DNA from: CAWIOX01 sp963837775
Lineage (GTDB): Bacteria; Pseudomonadota; Gammaproteobacteria; Burkholderiales; Burkholderiaceae_D
Reading direction: 5' to 3'
Assembly: GCA_963837775.1 (NCBI GenBank)
Contig: CAWIOX010000002.1
Location: forward strand, 1 to 64,000
Length of the DNA stretch: 64,000 bases
Position 1 is the first letter of the stretch; each line of letters opens with the position of its first letter. This document shows positions 45,588 through 53,635 of the stretch, one piece after another. Under the pieces are notes generated by a model that saw nothing but the letters and a program-made list of their open reading frames with translations, made no database searches and was not told the DNA's origin. Position numbers and translations under genes: made by a program.

Positions 45588-46864
45588 ATGCGCTGATTAT
45601 TTTCGTTCTGCTGTTTGCCTTGATGCTGACCGGCATGCCGATCTCGATTTCGCTCGGCCTGACGGTGCTGACCTTCCTGTTTACGATGACCAGCGTGCCG
45701 ATCGAGTCGGTCGCGCTGAAACTGTTTACCGGGATCGAGAAGTTCGAGATCATGGCGATCCCGTTCTTTATTCTGGCGGGCAATTTTCTCACGCATGGCG
45801 GGGTGGCGCGGCGCATGATCAACTTCGCCACTTCGATGATCGGCCACTGGCATGGCGGCCTGGCGCTGGGGGGAGTGGGGGCTTGTGCACTGTTCGCAGC
45901 TGTCTCCGGCTCCTCGCCGGCAACCGTGGTCGCAATCGGCTCCATCATCATGCCGGCAATGGTCAAGCAGGGCTATCCAAAAGGCTTCGGCGCGGGTGTC
46001 ATTACCACCTCCGGCGCCCTGGGTATCCTGATTCCGCCGTCGATCGTGATGGTGATGTATGCGGTTTCGACCAATACCTCGGTCGGAAAATTGTTCATGG
46101 CGGGCGTGATTCCAGGCTTGCTGCTGGCTTTCTTTCTGGGAATGACGACCTGGGTGCTGGCACGCAAGCATAACTATCCGCGCATGCCCAAGGCCAGCTG
46201 GGGTGAGCGCCTCAAGGCGTTCCGCAAGAGCGCCTGGGGTCTGCTGCTGATCGTGATCGTGATGGGCGGCATCTATACCGGCATCTTCACGCCGACCGAA
46301 GCGGCTGCGGTGTCGGCGGTGTATGCGTTCATCGTCGCGGTGTTCGTGTACAAGGACATGGGGATGAAGCAGGTGCCGAAAGTGTTGCTGGATTCGGCAT
46401 CGATGTCTGCGATGCTGCTGTACATCATCACCAATGCGGTACTGTTCTCGTTCCTGATGACCAGCGAGCACATCCCGCAAGAGATGGCGGCCTGGATCAT
46501 GAACAAGGGTTTCGGCATGGTCAGCTTCTTGCTGGTGGTCAATGTGCTGCTGTTGCTGGCCGGTAATGTGATGGAGCCGTCGTCGATCGTATTGATCATG
46601 GCGCCTATCCTGTTCCCGGTCGCGATGACGCTCGGCATCGACCCGATTCATTTCGGCATCATGATGGTGGTGAACATGGAAGTCGGCATGTGTCACCCGC
46701 CGGTCGGCCTGAACCTGTATGTGGCGTCCGGTATCGCCAAGATGGGGATCACCGAATTGACCATCGCTGTGATGCCGTGGCTGCTGACGATGCTGGGCTT
46801 CCTGCTGCTGATCACTTACGTGCCGCAAATCACCTTGTGGTTGCCGAACCTGATCTTCAATTGA
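45584..46864 (+). CDS. dctM: TRAP transporter large permease DctM
   Basis: Large membrane subunit that forms the sodium-driven translocation path of the TRAP transporter, 426 residues and about 12 hydrophobic segments. Typical stretches are LTGMPISISLGLTVLTFLF at the start, MAIPFFILAGNFLTHGGVARRM, AAVSGSSPATVVAIGSIIMPAM and the C-terminal MCHPPVGLNLYVASGIAKMG. Coupled to dctQ by overlap. The set of three subunits is complete and intact, in contrast with the frame-broken sensor gene nearby. Confidence 0.96.
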   Translation: MNALIIFVLLFALMLTGMPISISLGLTVLTFLFTMTSVPIESVALKLFTGIEKFEIMAIPFFILAGNFLTHGGVARRMINFATSMIGHWHGGLALGGVGACALFAAVSGSSPATVVAIGSIIMPAMVKQGYPKGFGAGVITTSGALGILIPPSIVMVMYAVSTNTSVGKLFMAGVIPGLLLAFFLGMTTWVLARKHNYPRMPKASWGERLKAFRKSAWGLLLIVIVMGGIYTGIFTPTEAAAVSAVYAFIVAVFVYKDMGMKQVPKVLLDSASMSAMLLYIITNAVLFSFLMTSEHIPQEMAAWIMNKGFGMVSFLLVVNVLLLLAGNVMEPSSIVLIMAPILFPVAMTLGIDPIHFGIMMVVNMEVGMCHPPVGLNLYVASGIAKMGITELTIAVMPWLLTMLGFLLLITYVPQITLWLPNLIFN

Positions 46865-47262
46865 TTTTGCCGGGTCGCCGGATCACTGAGAGGTTTGGCG
46901 ATCTTTTGCATTTAAGTCGAAATTAAATTTGGCGCATGCGGTTCTTTTCTTGCAAAGGTCTTGAAACGGCAAAAAAAGCAACAACATACGATCACCGTAT
47001 TTTTTTAATGCCAATCGTTTAAACCGGTGTTATTATTGCGCAAATTCTGGTTGGCACGCCGTCAGGATGGCAGCAGAAGTGATGCTGCCGCGCAATGAAT
47101 ATTGCAAGAATTTCGGGGGAGTTGCACATAAAAAGCGGTATCGATACCGAGCTATAACGAGGAGACACGCGTTTCAAATCGAGCTGTCATAACAGCCTGG
47201 AACGCGAAGAAGTATTTGAAGGCGCATCGTGAGATGCGCCTTTTTTGTTTTATGCTGTCGGC
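46865..47262. other. Gene-free region between dctM and ogt
   Basis: No gene seen over 400 bp. A strong hairpin-plus-T-tract at 47221-47250 ends this region just before ogt. Sequence 47030-47220 could therefore be the body of a small untranslated RNA or an ogt leader: it contains GGTATCGATACC (47131-47142), a perfect palindrome, and other short stems. I do not recognise an RNA family. Confidence 0.45.
47221..47250 (+). terminator. Intrinsic terminator immediately upstream of ogt
   Basis: GGCGCATC (47221-47228) pairs perfectly with GATGCGCC (47233-47240) around a GTGA loop, followed by TTTTTTG and more T. It lies 13 bp before the ogt start codon and leaves no clear ribosome site between them, so it ends an upstream transcript or attenuates ogt. 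Confidence 0.82.
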
Positions 47263-47760
47263 ATGAAAAATGTACAAGCCACGCAATTGTTCTCCGCCAT
47301 CGTCGAAGCGCCTTTTGGCGCGATCGGCATCCGCACTGCCGCAGGCGTGGTGCAGGAGTTGGTCTATCTGCCGCCCACGTTCTCAGAAAAAGCGCCGGCC
47401 GACGCCTTGGCCGAACGGGCCGCACAGCAAGTGCTGCATTACCTGGCGCAAGCGGATTTTCGCTTCGATCTGCCGCTGGCCGGGGTCGGGACCGATTTCC
47501 AGCGCAGGGTATGGCAGGCTATCGCCGCCATTCCGCGCGGCGAGGTGCGCACCTACGGCCAGGTCGCCAAGCACATCCGCTCAGCGCCGCGCGCGGTCGG
47601 GCAGGCTTGCGGCGCCAACTGGTTTCCGCTGGTGATCCCGTGTCACCGGGTGACTGCCGCCGGCGGCTTGGGCGGCTTTTCCCATCACGACGATGAAACC
47701 GGCTTCCATGTCGGCGTCAAGCGCTGGTTGCTGGCGCATGAAGGCGTCGAGGGCTATTGA
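47263..47760 (+). CDS. ogt: Methylated-DNA--[protein]-cysteine S-methyltransferase
   Basis: Suicide DNA repair protein that moves the methyl group of O6-methylguanine to its own cysteine. It has 165 residues with the active site C127 in LVIPCHRV, preceded by QRRVWQAIAAIPRGEVRTYGQVA, the DNA-binding helix-turn-helix, and RAVGQACGANW. There is no N-terminal Ada-like zinc domain, so this is Ogt/MGMT type. The ATG at 47263 is preferred to one at 47245, which lies in the T tract of the terminator. Its stop overlaps the xerD start region, so repair protein and recombinase are translationally linked. Confidence 0.93.
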   Translation: MKNVQATQLFSAIVEAPFGAIGIRTAAGVVQELVYLPPTFSEKAPADALAERAAQQVLHYLAQADFRFDLPLAGVGTDFQRRVWQAIAAIPRGEVRTYGQVAKHIRSAPRAVGQACGANWFPLVIPCHRVTAAGGLGGFSHHDDETGFHVGVKRWLLAHEGVEGY

Positions 47761-48671
47761 TGGCCAGCAGCGTGTTGCCTGGCGCCAGCCAGGATCAGAT
47801 CGATGAATTTTGCGATACGCTGTGGCTGGAAGACGGCCTGGCGAAAAATTCGCTGGAAGCTTATCGGCGCGACATGCAGCTATTTGCGAACTGGCTGCAG
47901 GCCAGTTGCGATAAAGCCCTGTATGCGGTGCAGGCGAGCGACATCGAGGCCTATTTTTCTGCCAAACATGAAACCACCAAGGCCAGTTCGGCCAATCGCC
48001 GTCTGGCGGTGCTGAAGCGCTTCTATCAGCTGGCGCTGCGGCAAAAACATATCGACACCGACCCCTGCCTGAAACTGAAATCGGCCAGGCAATCGGCGCG
48101 GGTGCCGAAGACACTGTCCGAAGCGCAAGTCGAGGCTCTGCTGGCGGCGCCCGATGTGGACACGCTGCTCGGCTTGCGCGACCGCACCATGCTGGAGCTG
48201 ATGTATGCCAGCGGGCTGCGGGTGTCGGAACTGGTGTTGCTGAAAACGGTCGAGCTCAGCATGAACGACGGCGTGCTGCGGGTGACCGGCAAAGGCAGCA
48301 AGACGCGGCTGGTGCCCTTCGGCGAGGAGGCGCGATTCTGGATCGAGCGTTACCTGCGGCAGGCGCGCGCGCAGATTCTGGGCAGCCAGGCCGATGATGC
48401 GCTGTTCGTCACCGCACGCGGCGGCGCGATGACGCGCCAGATGTTCTGGATCCTGATCAAGAAATACACGCTGCAGGCCGATATCAACGCGCCGCTGTCG
48501 CCGCATACGCTGCGGCATGCGTTCGCCACCCATTTGCTCAATCACGGCGCCGATTTGCGCGTGGTGCAGTTGCTGCTGGGCCATGCCGATATTTCCACGA
48601 CGCAGATCTACACCCACGTTGCACGCGAGCGCCTGAAGAAGCTGCATGCCGAACACCATCCGCGCGGCTGA
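47760..48671 (+). CDS. xerD: Site-specific tyrosine recombinase XerD
   Basis: Cytoplasmic recombinase that with XerC resolves chromosome dimers at dif. It has 303 residues. The N-terminal SAM-like domain reads IDEFCDTLWLEDGLAKNSLEAYRRD. The catalytic residues are visible: R in YASGLRVSEL, K in VTGKGSKTRLVPF, H and R in LSPHTLRHAFATHLLNHGAD, H in LLLGHADISTTQIYTHV, which also carries the tyrosine. ATG 47760 shares its A with the ogt stop; a TTG at 47757 is the alternative. The length and full active site fit chromosomal XerD rather than a phage integrase. Confidence 0.95.
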   Translation: MASSVLPGASQDQIDEFCDTLWLEDGLAKNSLEAYRRDMQLFANWLQASCDKALYAVQASDIEAYFSAKHETTKASSANRRLAVLKRFYQLALRQKHIDTDPCLKLKSARQSARVPKTLSEAQVEALLAAPDVDTLLGLRDRTMLELMYASGLRVSELVLLKTVELSMNDGVLRVTGKGSKTRLVPFGEEARFWIERYLRQARAQILGSQADDALFVTARGGAMTRQMFWILIKKYTLQADINAPLSPHTLRHAFATHLLNHGADLRVVQLLLGHADISTTQIYTHVARERLKKLHAEHHPRG

Positions 48672-48829
48672 TGGTCTCTTCATCGGATTTGGCGCAAGGC
48701 TTGACGCTTCTCGGCTTTTCATTTCAGTCGATGCGATCAATCATGAATTGATTTTGATCGGCGCCTGTACTGGATGTCTGGCTTGGAAGCATGCCAACAG
48801 TATCTGCGTCATACACTGTGGAGCTTAAG

Positions 48830-49458
48830 ATGACGAAGATACTGGTGCTGTATTACAGCATGTATGGACATGTGGAAATCATGGCCGAAGCGGTGGCGGC
48901 CGGTGCGCGCAGCATCGATGACGTTGAAGTCAGCCTGAAGCGGGTGCCGGAAATCATGCCGGAAGAGGTCGCGCGCAAGGCCGGCGCCAAGCTCGATCAG
49001 CCAGCCTACATTGCCACTGTCCATGAATTGCCTGATTATGATGCGATCATCTTCGGCACCCGACCCGCTTTGGCAATATGTGCGCGCAGATGCGCAACTT
49101 CCTGGATCAGACCGGTGGTTTATGGATGAGCGGTGCGCTGATCGGGAAGCTCGGCAGCGTATTTACTTCGACCGCCAGCCAGCACGGCGGGCAGGAAACC
49201 ACCATTACCTCGTTTCATTCGACCTTATTACATCAGGGCATGGTGATCGTCGGCGTGCCCTATTCATGCAAGGGCTTGTTGACGCTGGACGAGATCAGCG
49301 GCGGCTCGCCCTATGGCGCAAGCACGCTGACCGGCGCGGATGGCGGTCGCCAGCCGAGCCTCAACGAACTGGCGATTGCCCGTTTTCAGGGTGAGCATGT
49401 GGCGCAACTGGCGAAGAAATTAGGCCTTAGCTGGATTGTTGCACGACGTACAGCCTGA
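48830..49458 (+). pseudogene. wrbA: NAD(P)H:quinone oxidoreductase WrbA (one frameshift)
   Basis: Flavodoxin-fold FMN protein that reduces quinones by two electrons. ATG 48830 gives TKILVLYYSMYGHVEIMAEA, the FMN phosphate loop. The frame breaks near 49060: IIFGT should continue PTRFGNMCAQMRNFLDQTGG, which is found one base out of phase, explained by one missing C in GGCACCCGACC. The rest (FTSTASQHGGQETTITSFHS, VPYSCKG, GGSPYGASTLTG) is diagnostic of WrbA. Correction gives about 209 residues. The end overlaps the convergent phosphodiesterase-like gene by 32 bp, because the final nine codons extend beyond the usual KKL terminus. Confidence 0.9.
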
Positions 49459-50404
49459 CCCGCAGCAGCACCTGTCCATGATCTGAGGCTTCCGGCTGCT
49501 GCAGCACGATGTGGTCGTTCAGATAGGCGACGTCCAGCACTTCACCGATGGCAAAGCGCGAGGCAGGGTTGAATTCTTCCGACACCAGGATATGGTCGAT
49601 GGTCTGATACTGCCCCTCATGGATATAGCTGTAACCGACATTGCGCAGCGGGTCGTGGCGCGACTGGATGCGGTAGCTGTCGAACAGACGGTCATCGAAA
49701 GCGCTCTTGCCGTAGCGGCCGTCGCCCATCACGATCCGGCTGGTCACCGCGCTGACGACATCATTGAAATCGCCCATCGTCACCAGCGGTACGCGGCTGT
49801 GCTGGACGAAATCGGCCAGCAGATAGCGCAAGCCCAGCGCTTCGGTGCCGCGCCGGATCAGCGAGCGCAAGGTGCCCAGGCCGAACTGGTAAGGGTCATC
49901 CTGCTGCTCGCCATCGAGGAAATCGGGGCGCTGCGATTTCAGGTGGACCACGAAGACATTGATCACCAGTTCATCCGATAGCGCCACCTGCGCATGCAGG
50001 ACCGGGCGCGTGAATCGCGTCGAGGTTTCGCCGGAGCCGGGCAGGGTCACCGACAAGTTGCGCGGCAGCTCGCTGTAAGCCTTCACCTCGCCATGCAAGG
50101 GGTGGCGCGACACCAGCGCCACGCTCGGGGTCAGTTGGCCGTCGCGCGCCACCGGGTCGAAGCCGGCATGGTGCGCCTGCCGGTAGGTCTTGGTTTTGGC
50201 CAGCACATCCTGCAGCGCCTGCTGCGAGAAAATCTCCTGAAAACCGATGATGTCGGCATCGAGCCGGTCCATCTGCTGTGCAATCCAGCTGGTTTTGGCC
50301 TCATATTCCTGTTCCGTCCAGGGCGCGAGATTGTCGTAATAGAGCGCGCCCGGCAGCGCCAGATTGCGTACATTGAAGGTGGCAAAGCGGATTTCTTGTT
50401 GCAT
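49427..50404 (-). CDS. Endonuclease/exonuclease/phosphatase family protein
   Basis: Predicted metal-dependent phosphodiesterase or nuclease of the EEP superfamily, 325 residues. Visible active-site motifs are FATFNVRNL (Asn), GFQEIF (Glu), VVHLKS, TMGDFNDV (Asp and Asn) and the terminal SDHG (Asp and His). There is no signal peptide, so it is probably cytoplasmic. It is not close enough to ExoIII or sphingomyelinase for a substrate to be named. Monocistronic, divergent from ybaK with 38 bp between starts and converging on wrbA. Confidence 0.85.
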   Translation of the reverse strand: MQQEIRFATFNVRNLALPGALYYDNLAPWTEQEYEAKTSWIAQQMDRLDADIIGFQEIFSQQALQDVLAKTKTYRQAHHAGFDPVARDGQLTPSVALVSRHPLHGEVKAYSELPRNLSVTLPGSGETSTRFTRPVLHAQVALSDELVINVFVVHLKSQRPDFLDGEQQDDPYQFGLGTLRSLIRRGTEALGLRYLLADFVQHSRVPLVTMGDFNDVVSAVTSRIVMGDGRYGKSAFDDRLFDSYRIQSRHDPLRNVGYSYIHEGQYQTIDHILVSEEFNPASRFAIGEVLDVAYLNDHIVLQQPEASDHGQVLLRVRLYVVQQSS

Positions 50405-50442
50405 AATATGTTCCCCTCGATTTTCAGATTAGCGTATCACGC

Positions 50443-50934
50443 ATGGCCAAGAAAGAGCACATCTCCGAAACGCAGGCGACCCAGTTCCTGCGCAAGCACG
50501 GCATCGCGTTCAGCGAACATCCTTACGGCTATGAAGAACATGGCGGCACCGCCGTTTCGGCGCGCGAACTGGGGGTCGACGAGCACTGCGTGGTCAAGAC
50601 GCTGGTGATGCAGGATGAGGCAGCCAAGCCGCTGATCGTGCTGATGCACGGCGATCGCAAGGTATCGACCAAGAACCTGGCGCGCCAGATCGGCTGCAAG
50701 TCGGTAGAACCCTGCAAGCCGGAAGTCGCGAACCGCCATTCCGGCTATCTGGTCGGCGGCACGTCGCCGTTCGCTACCAAAAAGGCGATGCCGGTATATG
50801 TCGAGCAGAGTATCCTGTCGCTCGACAGAATCTATATCAACGGCGGACGGCGCGGCTACCTGCTCGGGCTGGCGCCGTCAGTGCTGACTGCAGTGCTGCC
50901 GGCCAAGCCGGTCAACTGTGCGCTGGAAGACTGA
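50443..50934 (+). CDS. ybaK: Cys-tRNA(Pro)/Cys-tRNA(Cys) deacylase YbaK
   Basis: Trans-editing factor that hydrolyses misacylated Cys-tRNA(Pro), keeping cysteine out of proline positions. It has 163 residues with the YbaK/EbsC fold: GIAFSEHPYGYEEHGGTAVS, then VKTLVMQDEA and LVGGTSPFATKKAMPVYVEQS, containing the GGTSPFGxK-like signature with the conserved lysine. A cytoplasmic protein with no partner domain. A dispersed repeat separates it from plsY. Confidence 0.94.
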   Translation: MAKKEHISETQATQFLRKHGIAFSEHPYGYEEHGGTAVSARELGVDEHCVVKTLVMQDEAAKPLIVLMHGDRKVSTKNLARQIGCKSVEPCKPEVANRHSGYLVGGTSPFATKKAMPVYVEQSILSLDRIYINGGRRGYLLGLAPSVLTAVLPAKPVNCALED

Positions 50935-50957
50935 ACAATCCCCTTTTTTCTGAATTT

Positions 50958-51034
50958 ATAGGGGAGTATGGCTAAATAACCGGCTATTGCCGCACGGTTT
51001 CATTGGGCTGTTTTTTATACAGGGTGGGGTATAT
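50958..51034 (+). repeat. Dispersed intergenic repeat family 1, copy D
   Basis: The exact core TTGCCGCACGGTTTCATTGG lies at 50988-51007. The left end is TATAGGGGAGTAT. At the right, ATACAGGGTGGGGTATA replaces the ATACCCC end of copies A and C, so that end looks inverted. It lies between ybaK and plsY and starts 24 bp after the ybaK stop. Confidence 0.75.
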
Positions 51035-51093
51035 TTTCGGCAAAAAATGCCGCCGGATGCGCCGCCAATGGTTTCAACCAGAAAGAATTGATA

Positions 51094-51699
51094 ATGAATA
51101 GCATGTTGTTTGCAATCGCCGCCTATCTGATCGGCTCCGTTTCGTTTGCCGTCGTGGTCAGCAAACTGTTCGGCCTGAGCGACCCGCGCACCTACGGCTC
51201 GGGCAATCCCGGCGCGACCAATGTGCTGCGTAGCGGCAACAAGGCGGCCGCCGTGCTGACGCTGCTGGGCGATTGCTTCAAGGGCTGGCTTGCCGTCTGG
51301 CTGGCGCAAACCTTCGCGCAGCGCTTCGATGTCGGCGATAACGGCATCGCGCTGGTCGCGCTGGCGGTCTTCCTCGGTCACCTGTGGCCGGTATTTTTCC
51401 GCTTCGTCGGCGGCAAAGGGGTGGCCACCGCGCTCGGCGTGCTGCTCGGGCTCAATCCGTGGCTGGGCCTGGCGACCATGGTTACCTGGCTGGTGGTCGC
51501 GTATGCGTTCCGCTATTCGTCGCTGGCGGCGCTGGTGGCCGCGGTATTCGCGCCGTTTTACTACGGTTTGCTGTTCGGCACCGACATGAAACTGCTGGCA
51601 GTGCTGCTGATGAGCGGGCTGCTGGTCTACCGTCACCGCCAGAATATCGCCAACCTGATGGCCGGCAAGGAAGGCCGGATCGGCAGCAAGAAGAAGTAA
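51094..51699 (+). CDS. plsY: Acyl-phosphate--glycerol-3-phosphate acyltransferase PlsY
   Basis: Inner-membrane enzyme that makes lysophosphatidate from acyl-phosphate and glycerol 3-phosphate, the first step of phospholipid synthesis. It has 201 residues and about five membrane segments. The three signature motifs are AYLIGSVSFAVVVSK with GSGNPGATNVLR (motif 1), FRFVGGKGVATALGVLL (motif 2) and the region around FRYSSLAALVAA (motif 3). ATG 51094 is chosen from the family start; its ribosome site is weak (AAAGAA). Confidence 0.95.
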   Translation: MNSMLFAIAAYLIGSVSFAVVVSKLFGLSDPRTYGSGNPGATNVLRSGNKAAAVLTLLGDCFKGWLAVWLAQTFAQRFDVGDNGIALVALAVFLGHLWPVFFRFVGGKGVATALGVLLGLNPWLGLATMVTWLVVAYAFRYSSLAALVAAVFAPFYYGLLFGTDMKLLAVLLMSGLLVYRHRQNIANLMAGKEGRIGSKKK

Positions 51700-51705
51700 T
51701 CTGCC

Positions 51706-52269
51706 TCAGCAATCGAGCGTAATCACCGCGCCGTAATCAAGCGCATGCGGCGTCTGTGCCGCATGCAGTGCCAACTCCGGCACAGTCAAACCGGGCCGCT
51801 GCGCGAGCAACAGGCGGATCGTGCCGGCGTGGCAGACCACGATCGCGCAATCCTGTTCCGACTGCATCAATTCAGCCTGAAATGCGCACACCCGCTGCGC
51901 CATCTGCAGCACGCTCTCGCCGCCGCCGGGCCGGTAGCCCGCCATATCAGCGGCCCAGGCATCGATTTCAGCGCGCGCAATCGTGTCCCAGCAACAACCC
52001 TCCCAGGCGCCGAAATCGATCTCGGCCAGGCGTTCATCAAACAAGATCGAGCTGCATGCGAGCGGCCCGGCAAGCTGTTGCGCCAGTGCGGCACAGCGCC
52101 GCAAAGGGCTGGAGAACAGCGGCGCGCCCCTGGGCAACAGCGGCAGCAAAGCCGCCGCCACCCGTGCAAGTTCTGGCGGCGCTACGGCCAGATCGGTGCG
52201 GCCGTAACAGGTATTGGCTGCCACGACGGGCTTGGGATGGCGGATCAGATAGAGGCGCATGGGCGCCAT
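51706..52269 (-). CDS. Histidine phosphatase family protein (CobC-like)
   Basis: Predicted cytoplasmic phosphatase of the phosphoglycerate-mutase-like superfamily, 187 residues. The catalytic histidine lies in LYLIRHPKPV (RHP in place of the commoner RHG), the substrate arginine in FSSPLRRCAAL, then FDERLAEIDFGAWEG and the second histidine in VVCHAGTIRLLL. These match alpha-ribazole phosphatase (CobC/CobZ) and its relatives, so a role in cobalamin salvage is possible. No other cobalamin gene is present here. Starts at 52269 and 52260 are both possible; the second gives the usual MRLYLIRH beginning. Confidence 0.85.
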   Translation of the reverse strand: MAPMRLYLIRHPKPVVAANTCYGRTDLAVAPPELARVAAALLPLLPRGAPLFSSPLRRCAALAQQLAGPLACSSILFDERLAEIDFGAWEGCCWDTIARAEIDAWAADMAGYRPGGGESVLQMAQRVCAFQAELMQSEQDCAIVVCHAGTIRLLLAQRPGLTVPELALHAAQTPHALDYGAVITLDC

Positions 52270-52280
52270 TGTAGCGTCTT

Positions 52281-52323
52281 AAAAAAACGGCAAGGGCCGG
52301 TGAAACCCGCCGGCGTTTTTTTA
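52281..52323. terminator. Putative bidirectional hairpin between the histidine phosphatase and livM genes
   Basis: A run of seven A, then ACGGCAAGGGCCGG, a TGAAAC loop region and CCGCCGGCG, then seven T. The GCCGG/CCGGC stem with A and T tracts on opposite sides could terminate on either strand. It sits upstream of both divergent genes, so its role is unclear. Confidence 0.5.
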
Positions 52324-52440
52324 TCGTTGAAAACGATAGCAATTTGCCAGAAGCGGCATAACATCAATTATGGTGCATGGATTGTGTCCGCCCATGCTTG
52401 ATGGGCGAATGCGTGGCGATCAGGCGTCAAGGAGATCTGC

Positions 52441-53595
52441 GTGTCCAATAATTTCGACATCAAAAGCAATCCGCGCAAGGCATACGCCAGTTTTGCCATC
52501 CTTGCCGTCATCGCGATCATCTTCCCCTTCATCGCGGCCAATTACGGTAATTCTTGGGTGCGCATCGTCGATTTCGCACTGCTGTACATCATGCTGGCGC
52601 TGGGCCTGAACATCGTGGTCGGCTTTGCCGGCTTGCTGGACTTGGGCTACATCGCCTTTTATGCGGTCGGCGCCTACATGACAGGCTTGCTGGCATCGCC
52701 GCAGTTCGCGGTGGTGCTGGAGTCGTTCGTCAATCAATATCCTGCCGTCGGCAATTTCTTGGTCCGGGTATTCGGTCCGGAGATTGCGCAGCACGGGATT
52801 CACCTGTCGGTCTGGCTCATCGTGCCGCTGGGCGCCGCACTGGCGGGTTTTTTTGGCGCGCTGCTGGGTGCGCCGACGCTCAAGTTGCGCGGCGACTATC
52901 TGGCGATCGTGACGCTGGGTTTCGGCGAGATCATTCGCATTTTCATGAACAACCTGAATGCGCCGGTGAACTTCACCAACGGTCCGCAAGGGATCAATCT
53001 GATTGATCCGGTCCGGATCTTCGGCGTGTCGCTGTCGGGCGAGTCGGGTTCCAATGCGACCGTGCATATCGGCAGCTTCTCGATGCCATCCGTCAATGCC
53101 TATTACTTCCTGTTCCTGGCATTGTGCATCGTCATCGTTTTCGTCACTTCGCGTCTGCAGGATTCCCGCCTGGGGCGGGCCTGGGTCGCGATCCGGGAAG
53201 ATGAAATCGCCGCGCAATCGATGGGCATCAATACCCGCAACATCAAGCTGCTGGCGTTCATCATGGGCGCATCGTTCGGCGGCGTTTCGGGTGCGATGTT
53301 TGCGTCGTTCCAGGGTTTCATCTCGCCGGAATCGTTTTCCCTGACCGAGTCGTTTATCGTGGTATCGATGGTGGTGCTGGGCGGCATCGGCCATATCCCC
53401 GGGGTGATACTGGGCAGTATCCTGCTGGCCGGGCTGCCGGAAGTATTGCGCCATGTGGTCGAGCCGGTGCAGCTGGCACTGTTCGGCCATGTGATTGTCG
53501 CGGCCGAGGTATTGCGCCAATTGCTGTACGGTCTGTCGATGGTGGTCATCATGCTGGCGCGTCCGGCCGGCCTGTGGCCTGCACCCAAGACATGA
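52441..53595 (+). CDS. livM: Branched-chain amino acid ABC transporter permease LivM (isolated)
   Basis: Inner-membrane permease of a branched-chain amino acid type importer, 384 residues. Family features are IMLALGLNIVVGFAGLLDLGYIAFYAVGAY, LKLRGDYLAIVTLGFGEIIRI, NFTNGPQGI, and the docking loop GRAWVAIREDEIAAQSMGIN. GTG 52441 follows AAGGAGATCTGC. The usual partners livH, livG and livF are absent: the gene is flanked by oppositely oriented genes on both sides. The bases after the stop, ATGAGGAGAG, look like a ribosome site for a following gene that is not there, which hints at a lost or misassembled livG. Confidence 0.92.
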   Translation: MSNNFDIKSNPRKAYASFAILAVIAIIFPFIAANYGNSWVRIVDFALLYIMLALGLNIVVGFAGLLDLGYIAFYAVGAYMTGLLASPQFAVVLESFVNQYPAVGNFLVRVFGPEIAQHGIHLSVWLIVPLGAALAGFFGALLGAPTLKLRGDYLAIVTLGFGEIIRIFMNNLNAPVNFTNGPQGINLIDPVRIFGVSLSGESGSNATVHIGSFSMPSVNAYYFLFLALCIVIVFVTSRLQDSRLGRAWVAIREDEIAAQSMGINTRNIKLLAFIMGASFGGVSGAMFASFQGFISPESFSLTESFIVVSMVVLGGIGHIPGVILGSILLAGLPEVLRHVVEPVQLALFGHVIVAAEVLRQLLYGLSMVVIMLARPAGLWPAPKT

Positions 53596-53635
53596 GGAGA
53601 GTCGGCGGGTAGGGCGGGAGCAAGCCGCCATTCAG

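Noticed and set aside
45464..46828. 454-codon minus-strand frame across dctQ and dctM
   Set aside because: Antisense of membrane protein genes, giving a His/Asp-rich artefact.
47760..48671. Phage or integron integrase
   Set aside because: Sequence, length and linkage to ogt fit housekeeping XerD; no att duplication or phage genes nearby.
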